A DNA stretch of 7,414 bases, from NCBI GenBank assembly GCA_021797385.1, contig JAJZZW010000094.1, positions 1 to 7,414 of the forward strand. Direction: 5' to 3'. The position numbers and the translations under genes are program-made. This stretch comes from Thermoplasmata archaeon. Its GTDB lineage: Archaea > Thermoplasmatota > Thermoplasmata > Thermoplasmatales > Thermoplasmataceae. Under the pieces are notes generated by a model that was not told where the DNA came from, did not search any database, and saw nothing but the letters and a program-made list of their open reading frames with translations. Of the stretch, positions 1 to 6,205 are shown one piece after another; positions within the stretch are counted from its first letter, which is position 1, and each line of letters begins with the position of its first letter.

Positions 1-117
1 TCATTAGATGATCTCAGGCAGCTGGATCAAATGGGATTCAACGGGGCTATTATCGGAAAAGCGCTTTACAATGGAAGCATTACAGCGGAGGAATTAATAT
101 GCTTGCAAAAAGAATAA
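1..117 (+). CDS. hisA: HisA C-terminus (partial): ProFAR isomerase
   Basis: An open frame runs from base 1 to a TAA at 115-117 and encodes the last 38 residues of a protein whose start lies outside the window. The segment GFNGAIIGKALYNGSI is the conserved C-terminal phosphate-binding strand and loop of HisA (GAIIGKALY). HisA is a TIM-barrel enzyme that isomerises ProFAR to PRFAR, the substrate of HisF, which is encoded next. The frame overlaps the hisF start by 19 bases, and the hisF Shine-Dalgarno sequence lies inside hisA, so the two are probably translationally coupled. Family identity rests on this short but diagnostic tail and on the operon context. Confidence 0.9.
   Translation, partial: SLDDLRQLDQMGFNGAIIGKALYNGSITAEELICLQKE
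87..91 (+). promoter_or_regulatory. Shine-Dalgarno site of hisF
   Basis: GGAGG lies 7 bases before the ATG at 99, inside the hisA coding sequence. It supports ATG 99 as the hisF start and shows that internal operon genes here use Shine-Dalgarno initiation, whereas most promoter-proximal genes in the window look leaderless. Confidence 0.75.
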
Positions 118-851
118 TTGCAGCCCTGGACATAGCCGGTGGCAGGGTAGTAAAAGGCGTGAATTTTGAAAACATCAAGGATTCAGGAGACCCGGTAGAA
201 CTGGCTAAACGCTATGTATCAGAGGGAATGGATGAACTTGTATTCCTGGATATAAAAGCAACTGTGGATAAAAGAAAAATTCTGTCGGAACTGGTGAAGA
301 GGATCGCTTCGGAAATAAGCATACCATTTACCGTTGGCGGGGGTCTGATAGAACTGGACGATATGGTATCAATCATCAGAAATGGTGCAGATAAAATTTT
401 TATCAATACTTATGCGGTGCAGTACCCGGAAATTATAGAGAGCATTTCGGATCGCATAGGGACCGCAAATACAGTGATAGCCATTGATGCCATGTTCAGG
501 GATGGAAAATACAATGTTTATATAAACGGTGGTTCAAAAGATACAGGCCTGGACGCCGTTCAGTGGGCCAGGAAAGCAGCATCACTAGGTGCAGGGGAAT
601 TGCTGGTTACCTCTATAAATGCGGACGGCACCATGAAAGGCTATGATGTGAACTTGTTAAAGGCAATCACCGGGGCTGTAAATATACCTGTCATAGCATC
701 TGGCGGGGCAGGTAAGCCAGCGGATTTTCTCGATGCATTCAATGCCGGCGCTGATGGAGCACTGGCGGCATCAATATTCCACAGGGGCATTTACAGTGCA
801 ACAGATATAAAGAAATATTTAATGGAGAATGGTATAAATGTTAGATTATAA
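99..851 (+). CDS. hisF: Imidazole glycerol phosphate synthase, cyclase subunit HisF
   Basis: This 250-residue protein has the usual length for HisF. It is a cytoplasmic TIM barrel that pairs with the glutaminase HisH and turns PRFAR plus ammonia into imidazole glycerol phosphate and AICAR. The N-terminus (MLAKRIIAALD, then GRVVKGVNFEN) and the C-terminus (GINVRL) match the family closely. The two catalytic aspartates are present at D11 and D130 (VIAIDA). The phosphate-binding segments are FTVGGGL at 77-83 and ASGGAGK at 200-206, followed by GADGALAASIFH at 217-228. Residue 9 is alanine where many homologues have cysteine. The start is fixed by the Shine-Dalgarno site at 87-91 and by the conserved N-terminus. 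hisF overlaps hisA by 19 bases and hisIE by 14. HisH is not in the window. Confidence 0.97.
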   Translation: MLAKRIIAALDIAGGRVVKGVNFENIKDSGDPVELAKRYVSEGMDELVFLDIKATVDKRKILSELVKRIASEISIPFTVGGGLIELDDMVSIIRNGADKIFINTYAVQYPEIIESISDRIGTANTVIAIDAMFRDGKYNVYINGGSKDTGLDAVQWARKAASLGAGELLVTSINADGTMKGYDVNLLKAITGAVNIPVIASGGAGKPADFLDAFNAGADGALAASIFHRGIYSATDIKKYLMENGINVRL

Positions 852-1449
852 TTTTAATTTTGATGGGATAATCCCCGTTGTAGTACAGGATTATGACACA
901 AAGGATGTATTAACATTGGGGTACATGAATAAGGAAGCGTATGAAAAAAGTATGGAAACAGGATTAATGCATTATTATTCCAGAAGCAAGCAGCGGATAC
1001 GGATGAAGGGAGAAACCAGCGGGAACATACAGAAAATCCGCGAAGTTATGGTGGACTGCGATGGTGATTCTCTTCTATTCCAGGTGGAACAGAAGGGGAG
1101 TGCATGCCATCTGGGAACAAAAAGCTGTTTCAGGGAAATCGGGACGCCTGAACCGGTGGGGAATATTGATTACTCCATGGAAGTCCTTCTTGATCTGGAG
1201 GAACTCGTCAACAGAACAAAGAACAAGCCTAGAAACAATTCATACACAACGGAACTTTTCAATTCCGGTGAAGAGAATATAAGGAAAAAGGTAGGGGAGG
1301 AAGCGGTGGAAACTGTACTGGCACAGGGCAGGGATAGAATAATATATGAAACAGCTGACCTGATGTACCACCTTACGGTGTATCTTGCATATGAGGGAAT
1401 AAAATTTTCAGATATTATGAATGAACTTTCAAGGAGGAATAAAAAATAA
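838..1449 (+). CDS. hisIE: Bifunctional HisIE: PR-AMP cyclohydrolase / PR-ATP pyrophosphatase
   Basis: This 203-residue protein fuses the enzymes of steps 2 and 3 of histidine synthesis. Residues 1 to about 105 are HisI. They include YYSRSKQRIRMKGETSGNIQ (46-65) and DCDGD (73-77), whose aspartates D73, D75 and D77 are the expected metal ligands. Cysteines C74, C90 and C97 (ACHLGTKSCF) are the expected zinc ligands. Residues about 115 to 203 are HisE, an all-alpha NTP-pyrophosphatase fold with SYTTELF (135-141), KVGEEAVETVLA (151-162) and YETADLMYHLTVYLA (170-184), which supply its acidic Mg-binding residues. The ATG at 838 overlaps the hisF end by 14 bases. GGAG at 824-827 is a weak ribosome site, so coupling to hisF is likely. 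The gene ends 3 bases from the convergent decarboxylase gene. Confidence 0.97.
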   Translation: MLDYNFNFDGIIPVVVQDYDTKDVLTLGYMNKEAYEKSMETGLMHYYSRSKQRIRMKGETSGNIQKIREVMVDCDGDSLLFQVEQKGSACHLGTKSCFREIGTPEPVGNIDYSMEVLLDLEELVNRTKNKPRNNSYTTELFNSGEENIRKKVGEEAVETVLAQGRDRIIYETADLMYHLTVYLAYEGIKFSDIMNELSRRNKK

Positions 1450-1452
1450 ATT

Positions 1453-2832
1453 TTATGATACCGGATGCCCCTTTCTGGGAGATATACCGGACTTTTTTGT
1501 GGAACTGCCTGATAATGAATCCATAGCCTTCTGCAGGCTATCTAGAAACAGGTCTGCCATGTCCCTGCTGAAGCTCTCTCTTACAACGATCCTCATGAGT
1601 ACAGTATCTGACGCATCTGCAGGAAGAGAATATGCAGGCACTATCCATCCATAGCTCCTTATTGCCGATGACAGGTCAAATAGGTCGTAAATGTCCTTAG
1701 CTTTCTGTTTGAATGTTACAACCGGTATATGTTCTGCATTGCTGACGATTTCCAGATTTTTAATTTTTCCCAATTTTTCTCCAAGGTACCTGGCGTTTGC
1801 CATCATATTTTCTGCTATGCGCCTGTATCCGGATTTCCCCAGTCTTATGATATTGTAGTACTGCGGTGGAATATTGGACGAACTTTTTGAAAAATTAAGC
1901 GTGTATGTTGGCATATCATTGCCAAGGTAGTTCACATAAAAAACAAGATCTTCAGGTAGATCAGATTTATCCTTGAACAGGACCCAGCCAATTCCAGGGT
2001 AAACCAGGCCGAATTTATGCCCTGATACGTTTATGGATCTCACATGGTTCAGCCTGAAATCCCATTCAAGATCGGGCTCTATAAACGGGGTAATAAATCC
2101 CGCCGAAGCTGCATCAACATGTATGGGAATATCGATGCCTTTCTCTGCCTTCAATATTTCAAGCAGTGAATTTATCTTTTTCACGTCATCAAAGGCACCT
2201 GTGAAGGTTGTGCCCATGACTGCACCAACGGCAATAGTGTTTTCATCAACCATGCCAACGAGCCTTTCAGGGTCAGCAACAAGTGTCTTTGAGTCCAGTG
2301 GAGCAATACGGGATTCTACATCAAAGTACTTTGCAAATTTGTCCCAGACAACATGTGTATCGGCACCGAATACTATGTTCGGGTGTGATATATCCTTTCC
2401 CTGTTTTTTCATTTTTTCCTTCCAGTTCCATTTATGTGCAAGAAGCGCGAGCATTATTGATTCGGAGGAACCAATGGTTGAGGCTCCGGTAAATTCAGTG
2501 TTTTCAGAAGCATTATAAAGTCTTGAAAGTATATTGACTATCCTTATTTCCTCTTTTTTGACCTGTGGATATTCGAAACTATCAATAAAATTTTTGTGGG
2601 CATTTTCCATGAAGAGCATTTTAGCCTCAGGCTCCATATATGTTGTAACAAATGTTGCAAGATTCAATTCAGGAATTCCATCAAGATTCAGTTCCTCATG
2701 TATCATTTCATATGCTGCACGGGCAGCCATTCCATCCTCTGGAAATTCGAACTCAGGTATCGGCCTGTTAAAATCCCTGTTACTGTATGTCCCATAAACC
2801 TTTTTTTCAGGATTCATTTTTTCAGCTACCAT
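1453..2832 (-). CDS. gadB: Glutamate decarboxylase, GadB type (PLP-dependent)
   Basis: This 459-residue protein is close to the ~466 residues of E. coli GadB, which it resembles along its length. The family decarboxylates L-glutamate to GABA and CO2, using up one cytosolic proton. Seen here: NLATFVTTYMEPEA (57-70) near the substrate site; STIGSSESIMLA (118-129); HVDAASAGF (238-246) with D240 for the PLP pyridine nitrogen; and SINVSGHKFGL (266-276) with K273 as the Schiff-base lysine. The position of GadB Gln163, which stacks on PLP, is His160 here, as in aromatic amino acid and animal glutamate decarboxylases. The C-terminal His-containing autoinhibitory tail of E. coli GadB is not seen. A TATA box 25 bases upstream supports the first ATG and a leaderless mRNA. 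This is not the shorter MfnA-type archaeal aspartate/tyrosine decarboxylase. Glutamate specificity is inferred. Confidence 0.88.
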   Translation of the reverse strand: MVAEKMNPEKKVYGTYSNRDFNRPIPEFEFPEDGMAARAAYEMIHEELNLDGIPELNLATFVTTYMEPEAKMLFMENAHKNFIDSFEYPQVKKEEIRIVNILSRLYNASENTEFTGASTIGSSESIMLALLAHKWNWKEKMKKQGKDISHPNIVFGADTHVVWDKFAKYFDVESRIAPLDSKTLVADPERLVGMVDENTIAVGAVMGTTFTGAFDDVKKINSLLEILKAEKGIDIPIHVDAASAGFITPFIEPDLEWDFRLNHVRSINVSGHKFGLVYPGIGWVLFKDKSDLPEDLVFYVNYLGNDMPTYTLNFSKSSSNIPPQYYNIIRLGKSGYRRIAENMMANARYLGEKLGKIKNLEIVSNAEHIPVVTFKQKAKDIYDLFDLSSAIRSYGWIVPAYSLPADASDTVLMRIVVRESFSRDMADLFLDSLQKAMDSLSGSSTKKSGISPRKGHPVS

Positions 2833-2852
2833 ATAAATGGATCGGATGATAC

Positions 2853-2859
2853 TATAAAT
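2853..2859 (-). promoter_or_regulatory. TATA box of the glutamate decarboxylase gene
   Basis: On the minus strand TTTATAG lies about 25 bases upstream of the ATG that begins at 2832. Initiation would then fall at the start codon, giving a leaderless transcript. The box sits in the 59-base gap after the 318-residue gene, so the decarboxylase probably has its own promoter, although read-through is possible. Confidence 0.6.
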
Positions 2860-2891
2860 AATAATACTCTATTTCATTTCCATCGTTAATC

Positions 2892-3848
2892 TTATTTTAT
2901 ATGGTTTAATTTGAACAACTGTAATCTTCTTGATATCTGAATTCCCGGTTTTATAAGGAGCTGGATGCTTGCCACTATGAACAGGTAAATACCAAGCATG
3001 TAGGTTTTATGGCTTATGAAGAGTATACTTCCTGACAGGAATTCAGATCCAATAGCCACGTCATTCGCTATTGCAAGCCAGTCGTAAAATTTTCTTATCC
3101 GCTGTTTATGTATTTTTCTGAATTCATAAGCTGCTATGGCATCATTTACCATTTTATTGTGCAAAAAATCATCTATATGCAGCAGCATGTACTGAATTTT
3201 TCCAGTTATTATAGATTCCTCAATTGCATTCAGATAATCAGGGTCACCTGTTTCCAGTGATTTCTGATATATAACCCCATTATTTTCGTCGATCCTCGCC
3301 AGCATTATTATTCTTATGAACCAATCCTGCTGTAGCTCACCCCTGTAACTATCCAGGGGAAGATCATGTACTGCTGCAGTTTTGCTTATTCCCTTGAGTG
3401 CAGCAGAATAATAAAATTCGCTGGACAATAGCATTGCCATGGCTATTCTCAAATTGATATATTTATTTTCAAGTTTATTGACCGTTATATTAAAATTTAT
3501 AGAATCCAATATTAGCCTGCCAGTTTTTCTGGACGCATAAACTGTTTGCATAATTCCAAGGGCAAACGGATCAAGTTGAAGAATATTTACAATGCTTCCA
3601 TAAAGACTTTCTCTATCATCCCTTGATAAGCCAAAACTAATGTTATTCAGATTAGATATTTCCAGAGCCTCATCCCCGGAGCAGGTCTCGACTATTTCAT
3701 TTTCAATCAATTTCTGGCAAATATTTTCTCCAAATATTTCGATTAACATCCCCTTTATTTCATTCCATTTGAACTGTATGCCTATGCGGTTATCCTGCAG
3801 TATGTGAAGAAAATAAACAGGAAAGCTTAAATTATCAAAATCGGGCAT
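2892..3848 (-). CDS. Uncharacterised protein with C-terminal YrhK-like membrane hairpin
   Basis: This is a 318-residue protein that I do not recognise as a whole. Residues 1 to about 250 are mostly helical, soluble in character, with no enzyme motif I can name. About residues 20-70 could form a small winged-helix-like unit, but that is a guess. Residues about 253-312 look different: YDWLAIANDVAIGSEFLSGS is followed by a second hydrophobic helix (about 283-301) and then RRLQLF. From memory, this resembles the YrhK family, small bacterial and archaeal modules with a two-helix membrane hairpin and a YxW...ND...G..FL.GS pattern. The protein would then be anchored by its C-terminus. A TATA box 25 bases upstream supports ATG 3848. 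The gene is transcribed away from the MFS permease gene and toward the decarboxylase. Confidence 0.75.
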   Translation of the reverse strand: MPDFDNLSFPVYFLHILQDNRIGIQFKWNEIKGMLIEIFGENICQKLIENEIVETCSGDEALEISNLNNISFGLSRDDRESLYGSIVNILQLDPFALGIMQTVYASRKTGRLILDSINFNITVNKLENKYINLRIAMAMLLSSEFYYSAALKGISKTAAVHDLPLDSYRGELQQDWFIRIIMLARIDENNGVIYQKSLETGDPDYLNAIEESIITGKIQYMLLHIDDFLHNKMVNDAIAAYEFRKIHKQRIRKFYDWLAIANDVAIGSEFLSGSILFISHKTYMLGIYLFIVASIQLLIKPGIQISRRLQLFKLNHIK

Positions 3849-3868
3849 TATGGATTATTAATACTTGT

Positions 3869-3876
3869 CTATAATA
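3869..3876 (-). promoter_or_regulatory. TATA box of the 318-residue gene
   Basis: On the minus strand TATTATAG is centred about 25 bases upstream of the ATG at 3848, which fits leaderless initiation. A 14-base word shared with the promoter region of the 199-residue gene lies further upstream, at 3903-3916. Confidence 0.6.
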
Positions 3877-3940
3877 CTTTTTACGCGGGGACAGGGAGAA
3901 TTATTTTGAAAAATTTTAGGTATGCCGGATTTAAACGAAC

Positions 3941-3967
3941 AAAATATATGAATGATGAATATATTTT
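3941..3967. repeat. Inverted repeat in divergent promoter region
   Basis: The arms AAAATATAT (3941-3949) and ATATATTTT (3959-3967) are perfect 9-base complements around a 9-base spacer, GAATGATGA. The repeat lies between the divergent 318-residue and MFS genes, about 90 bases before the MFS start and about 93 before the other. It could be an operator for a dimeric regulator. The arms are pure A/T, so chance is a real alternative in this DNA. Confidence 0.4.
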
Positions 3968-4026
3968 ATTGCAAACCTTCAAAATAATGGTTTCGGGTAA
4001 ACATAAATGTTGTTTGTGAGAAAAAA

Positions 4027-4033
4027 TTAAATA
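4027..4033 (+). promoter_or_regulatory. TATA box of the MFS permease gene
   Basis: TTAAATA follows an A-run at 4021-4026 and is centred 25 bases before ATG 4055, predicting a leaderless transcript. The TTTATAAAA at 4041-4049 is too close to the start codon to be the promoter of this gene. Confidence 0.55.
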
Positions 4034-4054
4034 GTACTGTTTTATAAAATTTCA

Positions 4055-5482
4055 ATGAATGCAAATAATTCAGATAATAAAATGAAAATCCCTGGCAGAT
4101 CAGTAATTACAACGCTTTCAGCTATGGGATATTTTCTGGATGGCTATGATCTCAGTGTAATTTCTGTATTTACCCTTGTTCTGGTAACCTATAAAATATT
4201 TCAGTATAATGCATTTACAGAATCTTTTGTGACCGGTTCAGCACTTCTCGGCGCCTTTGTCGGAGCAGTGCTGTTCGGGCATTTTGCAGATAGCATCGGC
4301 AGAAGATATTTATATATATTCGATCTTATATTCTTTGCCGTATTTGCCATACTTTCGGCTGTTTCAACAAACATATATGAAATGATCATATTCCGTTTTT
4401 TTGTAGGCTGGGGAGTAGGTGCTGATTATGCACTGAGCCCTGTGTACACTACAGAGATGTATCCTGATAAAAAAAGAGGCGCAGGATATGGATGGGTGTG
4501 GACATTCTGGAGTATCGGTGCGGGAGTAGCATTTGGAATAGGTTACTTATTCTATCTTGTAGACCCACTAACAGGTTGGAGATGGACTCTAGCATTAGGC
4601 GCAATTCCGGCAATAGCCACAGTGATATTGAGAACAAAGATGCCAGAATCCGTCAGATGGGATATAATAGAGCCAGGCAAATCCAAAATATCAGAACAGA
4701 ACCTTAATACGGTAGCAGAAAGAATAGGCATAACAAAGGACGACATCAAGGCAATTATTGCGGAAAGGGAAAAAGAAGAGAACATTGCAGCAGGTTCTTT
4801 CACGGCACTTTTCAAAGGAGAATACGGAAAACGTACGGCTATTATATGGTTCCAGTGGATACTCTACGACCTGGCGGGCTACGGAATCGGCCTGTACTCG
4901 CCTTTAATACTTACCAGTCTTGGATTTAAGGGAAGCAGTGCACTTCTATTTTCATTAATATTCTATCTACCGGTAGGATTTTTAGGAGCATTCGGGGCAG
5001 TTGTGCTTAATGATCGTATTGGAAGAAGGCCACTTCAGATCATAGGATTCGGTGGTATGGGAATTGCAATGGCTATGTTCTTCCTGGCATCCACCGCAGC
5101 TGCCAGCGTTGCTATCGTAGTTGGGATTGCAGCGTTTGTAATAGATTATGGGATCGGAAATCTCGGACCGGGCGATACCATGGGACTATATGCAATAGAA
5201 CTTCTACCAACCAAACTGAGGTCATCATCCATGGGCGGTGCCACCGGAGTAACCAGAATAGCCTCGTTCCTGTCAGCATTCCTGTTTCCGTTTATAAGCG
5301 AAACAATAGGCAAGCCATCATTCTTCTTTATATTACTGGCTTTAATGATACTGGCATTCCTGTTCACAATATTCTTCACACCGGAAACAAAGGGATTAAC
5401 CCTGGAAGAGATTGCCATATCATCGTATAAGCATGTCCACGGGATGCCCAAGCTTGTAATGCCGGAAGTAAAAAAGGAATAA
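4055..5482 (+). CDS. MFS permease, probable phosphate:H+ symporter-like (PHS branch)
   Basis: This 475-residue protein has about 12 membrane helices in two halves joined by a charged loop (about 200-258). MFS motif A appears twice: GHFADSIGRR (75-84) and NDRIGRRP (319-326). MPESVRW (196-202) and TPETKG (442-447) are shared with sugar porters. Several sites fit the phosphate:H+ symporter branch better: FLDGYDL (27-33), GADYALSPVYTTE (122-134, compare GGDYPLSA..SE), W268, D272 and Y276 in helix 7 (compare WFLLDIAFYG), and NLGPGDT (369-375). In the fungal phosphate transporter PiPT the corresponding helix-7 residues bind phosphate. An organic anion or sugar remains possible. The ATG is set by the TATA box 25 bases upstream. 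The gene diverges from the 318-residue gene and its stop directly abuts the stop of the opposing 199-residue gene. Confidence 0.93.
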   Translation: MNANNSDNKMKIPGRSVITTLSAMGYFLDGYDLSVISVFTLVLVTYKIFQYNAFTESFVTGSALLGAFVGAVLFGHFADSIGRRYLYIFDLIFFAVFAILSAVSTNIYEMIIFRFFVGWGVGADYALSPVYTTEMYPDKKRGAGYGWVWTFWSIGAGVAFGIGYLFYLVDPLTGWRWTLALGAIPAIATVILRTKMPESVRWDIIEPGKSKISEQNLNTVAERIGITKDDIKAIIAEREKEENIAAGSFTALFKGEYGKRTAIIWFQWILYDLAGYGIGLYSPLILTSLGFKGSSALLFSLIFYLPVGFLGAFGAVVLNDRIGRRPLQIIGFGGMGIAMAMFFLASTAAASVAIVVGIAAFVIDYGIGNLGPGDTMGLYAIELLPTKLRSSSMGGATGVTRIASFLSAFLFPFISETIGKPSFFFILLALMILAFLFTIFFTPETKGLTLEEIAISSYKHVHGMPKLVMPEVKKE

Positions 5483-6082
5483 TTATAACATTAATCCCAT
5501 GGATAACCATTCTTTAATTTTATTTTTATAATTATTTATGCAGCTAATTTTTTCTATATCAGAACTTCTATTTTTTATCTCATCAATGGAATTTGAAATC
5601 TTTATATTATCAGTGGTCTCCCTGATGATATCCATTATTGCAAGAGTTATGCATTCATATTCGGATTGTTTATCAATCCAGTATGCTGGAAATTTGAATT
5701 TAAGTATCGATTTTAAAATTCTCGATAGTTTTGGCACTGTTACTTCATTTATTATTGCGGTGTCCCTGCTTTTTGCAATTGAGTACCTGTCCGGTGGTAA
5801 CACAAGCAGAAAATCCATGAATTCTATGAGACTTGTGGCTATTTTTGCATCCAATTTTTTATAAATAAAACCACTATTAATTTTTACTGCAATCAATGCC
5901 CCGCTATTGACCAATCTGTTAATATTCTTGACAAAGATAGAATAAGCTTCACTGAGTTTTGGATAATCGCGATTAGCCCTGTAATATATTACTTTCCGGG
6001 AAATATACAATATTTTAATTGCCTGGGCAATATTTGATTTCAAAAGCGCTGATGAATTTTCCGTTGACTGCCTTTTCTTCAT
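5483..6082 (-). CDS. Uncharacterised 199-residue protein
   Basis: I do not recognise this protein. It is basic at the N-terminus (MKKRQ) and rich in Lys, Ile and Ser, with a largely helical pattern. There is no clear signal peptide; the hydrophobic stretch near 83-96 (TSLIEFMDFLLVLP) is short for a membrane helix. Residues 118-153 (from PKLSRILKSILKF through AYWIDKQSEYEC to MDIIRE) look like amphipathic helices. No catalytic motif is visible. It is probably a real gene: the frame is intact for 600 bases, its ATG has a TATA box 25 bases upstream, and its end coincides exactly with the end of the convergent MFS gene. It follows eL41 on the same strand but has its own promoter. A helical regulator or a lineage-specific protein are both possible. 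Confidence 0.65.
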   Translation of the reverse strand: MKKRQSTENSSALLKSNIAQAIKILYISRKVIYYRANRDYPKLSEAYSIFVKNINRLVNSGALIAVKINSGFIYKKLDAKIATSLIEFMDFLLVLPPDRYSIAKSRDTAIINEVTVPKLSRILKSILKFKFPAYWIDKQSEYECITLAIMDIIRETTDNIKISNSIDEIKNRSSDIEKISCINNYKNKIKEWLSMGLML

Positions 6083-6101
6083 ATGGTAAGTGCATATACC
6101 T

Positions 6102-6110
6102 GAATTTATT
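6102..6110 (-). promoter_or_regulatory. TATA box of the 199-residue gene
   Basis: On the minus strand AATAAATTC with TTT just upstream (TTTTAATAAATT) is centred about 25 bases before the ATG at 6082. This supports the chosen start and leaderless initiation. Confidence 0.5.
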
Positions 6111-6132
6111 AAAACTTTTTAATTTTACCAAT

Positions 6133-6148
6133 TTTGAAAAATTTCAAA
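6133..6148. repeat. Short inverted repeat upstream of the 199-residue gene
   Basis: TTTGAAA (6133-6139) and TTTCAAA (6142-6148) are perfect 7-base complements with a 2-base AA spacer. The left arm is part of the 14-base word ATTTTGAAAAATTT (6131-6144), which recurs at 3903-3916 upstream of the 318-residue gene. It lies about 51-66 bases upstream of the ATG, a plausible place for a regulator to act. Confidence 0.4.
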
Positions 6149-6185
6149 CAATACTAAAACTAACAGACTTTCTATGTGAAAGCCA

Positions 6186-6204
6186 GCCATAGGAAATCTA
6201 TGGC
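6186..6204 (-). terminator. Hairpin after the eL41 gene
   Basis: GCCATAG (6186-6192) and CTATGGC (6198-6204) form a perfect 7-base stem with a 5-base loop, starting one base after the eL41 stop codon. On the minus strand only short T-runs follow, with longer ones at about 6137-6160. It could be a 3' end, a stability element for a very short mRNA or a processing site. Archaeal termination usually depends on T-runs more than hairpins, so the terminator call is tentative. Confidence 0.4.
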
Positions 6205-6205
6205 C

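Noticed and set aside
2033..2518. A 161-codon plus-strand open frame
   Set aside because: It lies wholly inside the decarboxylase gene on the opposite strand and its Ser/Thr/Phe-rich sequence is typical of an antisense shadow.
3921..3950. A short reading frame MPDLNEQNI that resembles the start of the 318-residue protein (MPDFDNLSF)
   Set aside because: Only M, P and D match before a stop nine codons in. Too short to call a decayed duplicate.
3952..3958. ATGATGA, a match to the C box of archaeal C/D guide RNAs
   Set aside because: No CTGA D box follows within the next 60 bases.
3948..4019. A 23-residue plus-strand ORF (MNDEYILLQTFK...) upstream of the MFS gene
   Set aside because: No TATA box at the right distance, no ribosome site, and it overlaps the A/T inverted repeat. 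Probably chance.
5538..5864. A 108-codon plus-strand open frame opposite the 199-residue gene
   Set aside because: The minus-strand frame is longer, has a promoter at the right distance and ends exactly at the MFS stop. The plus frame has no promoter and starts in mid-gene.
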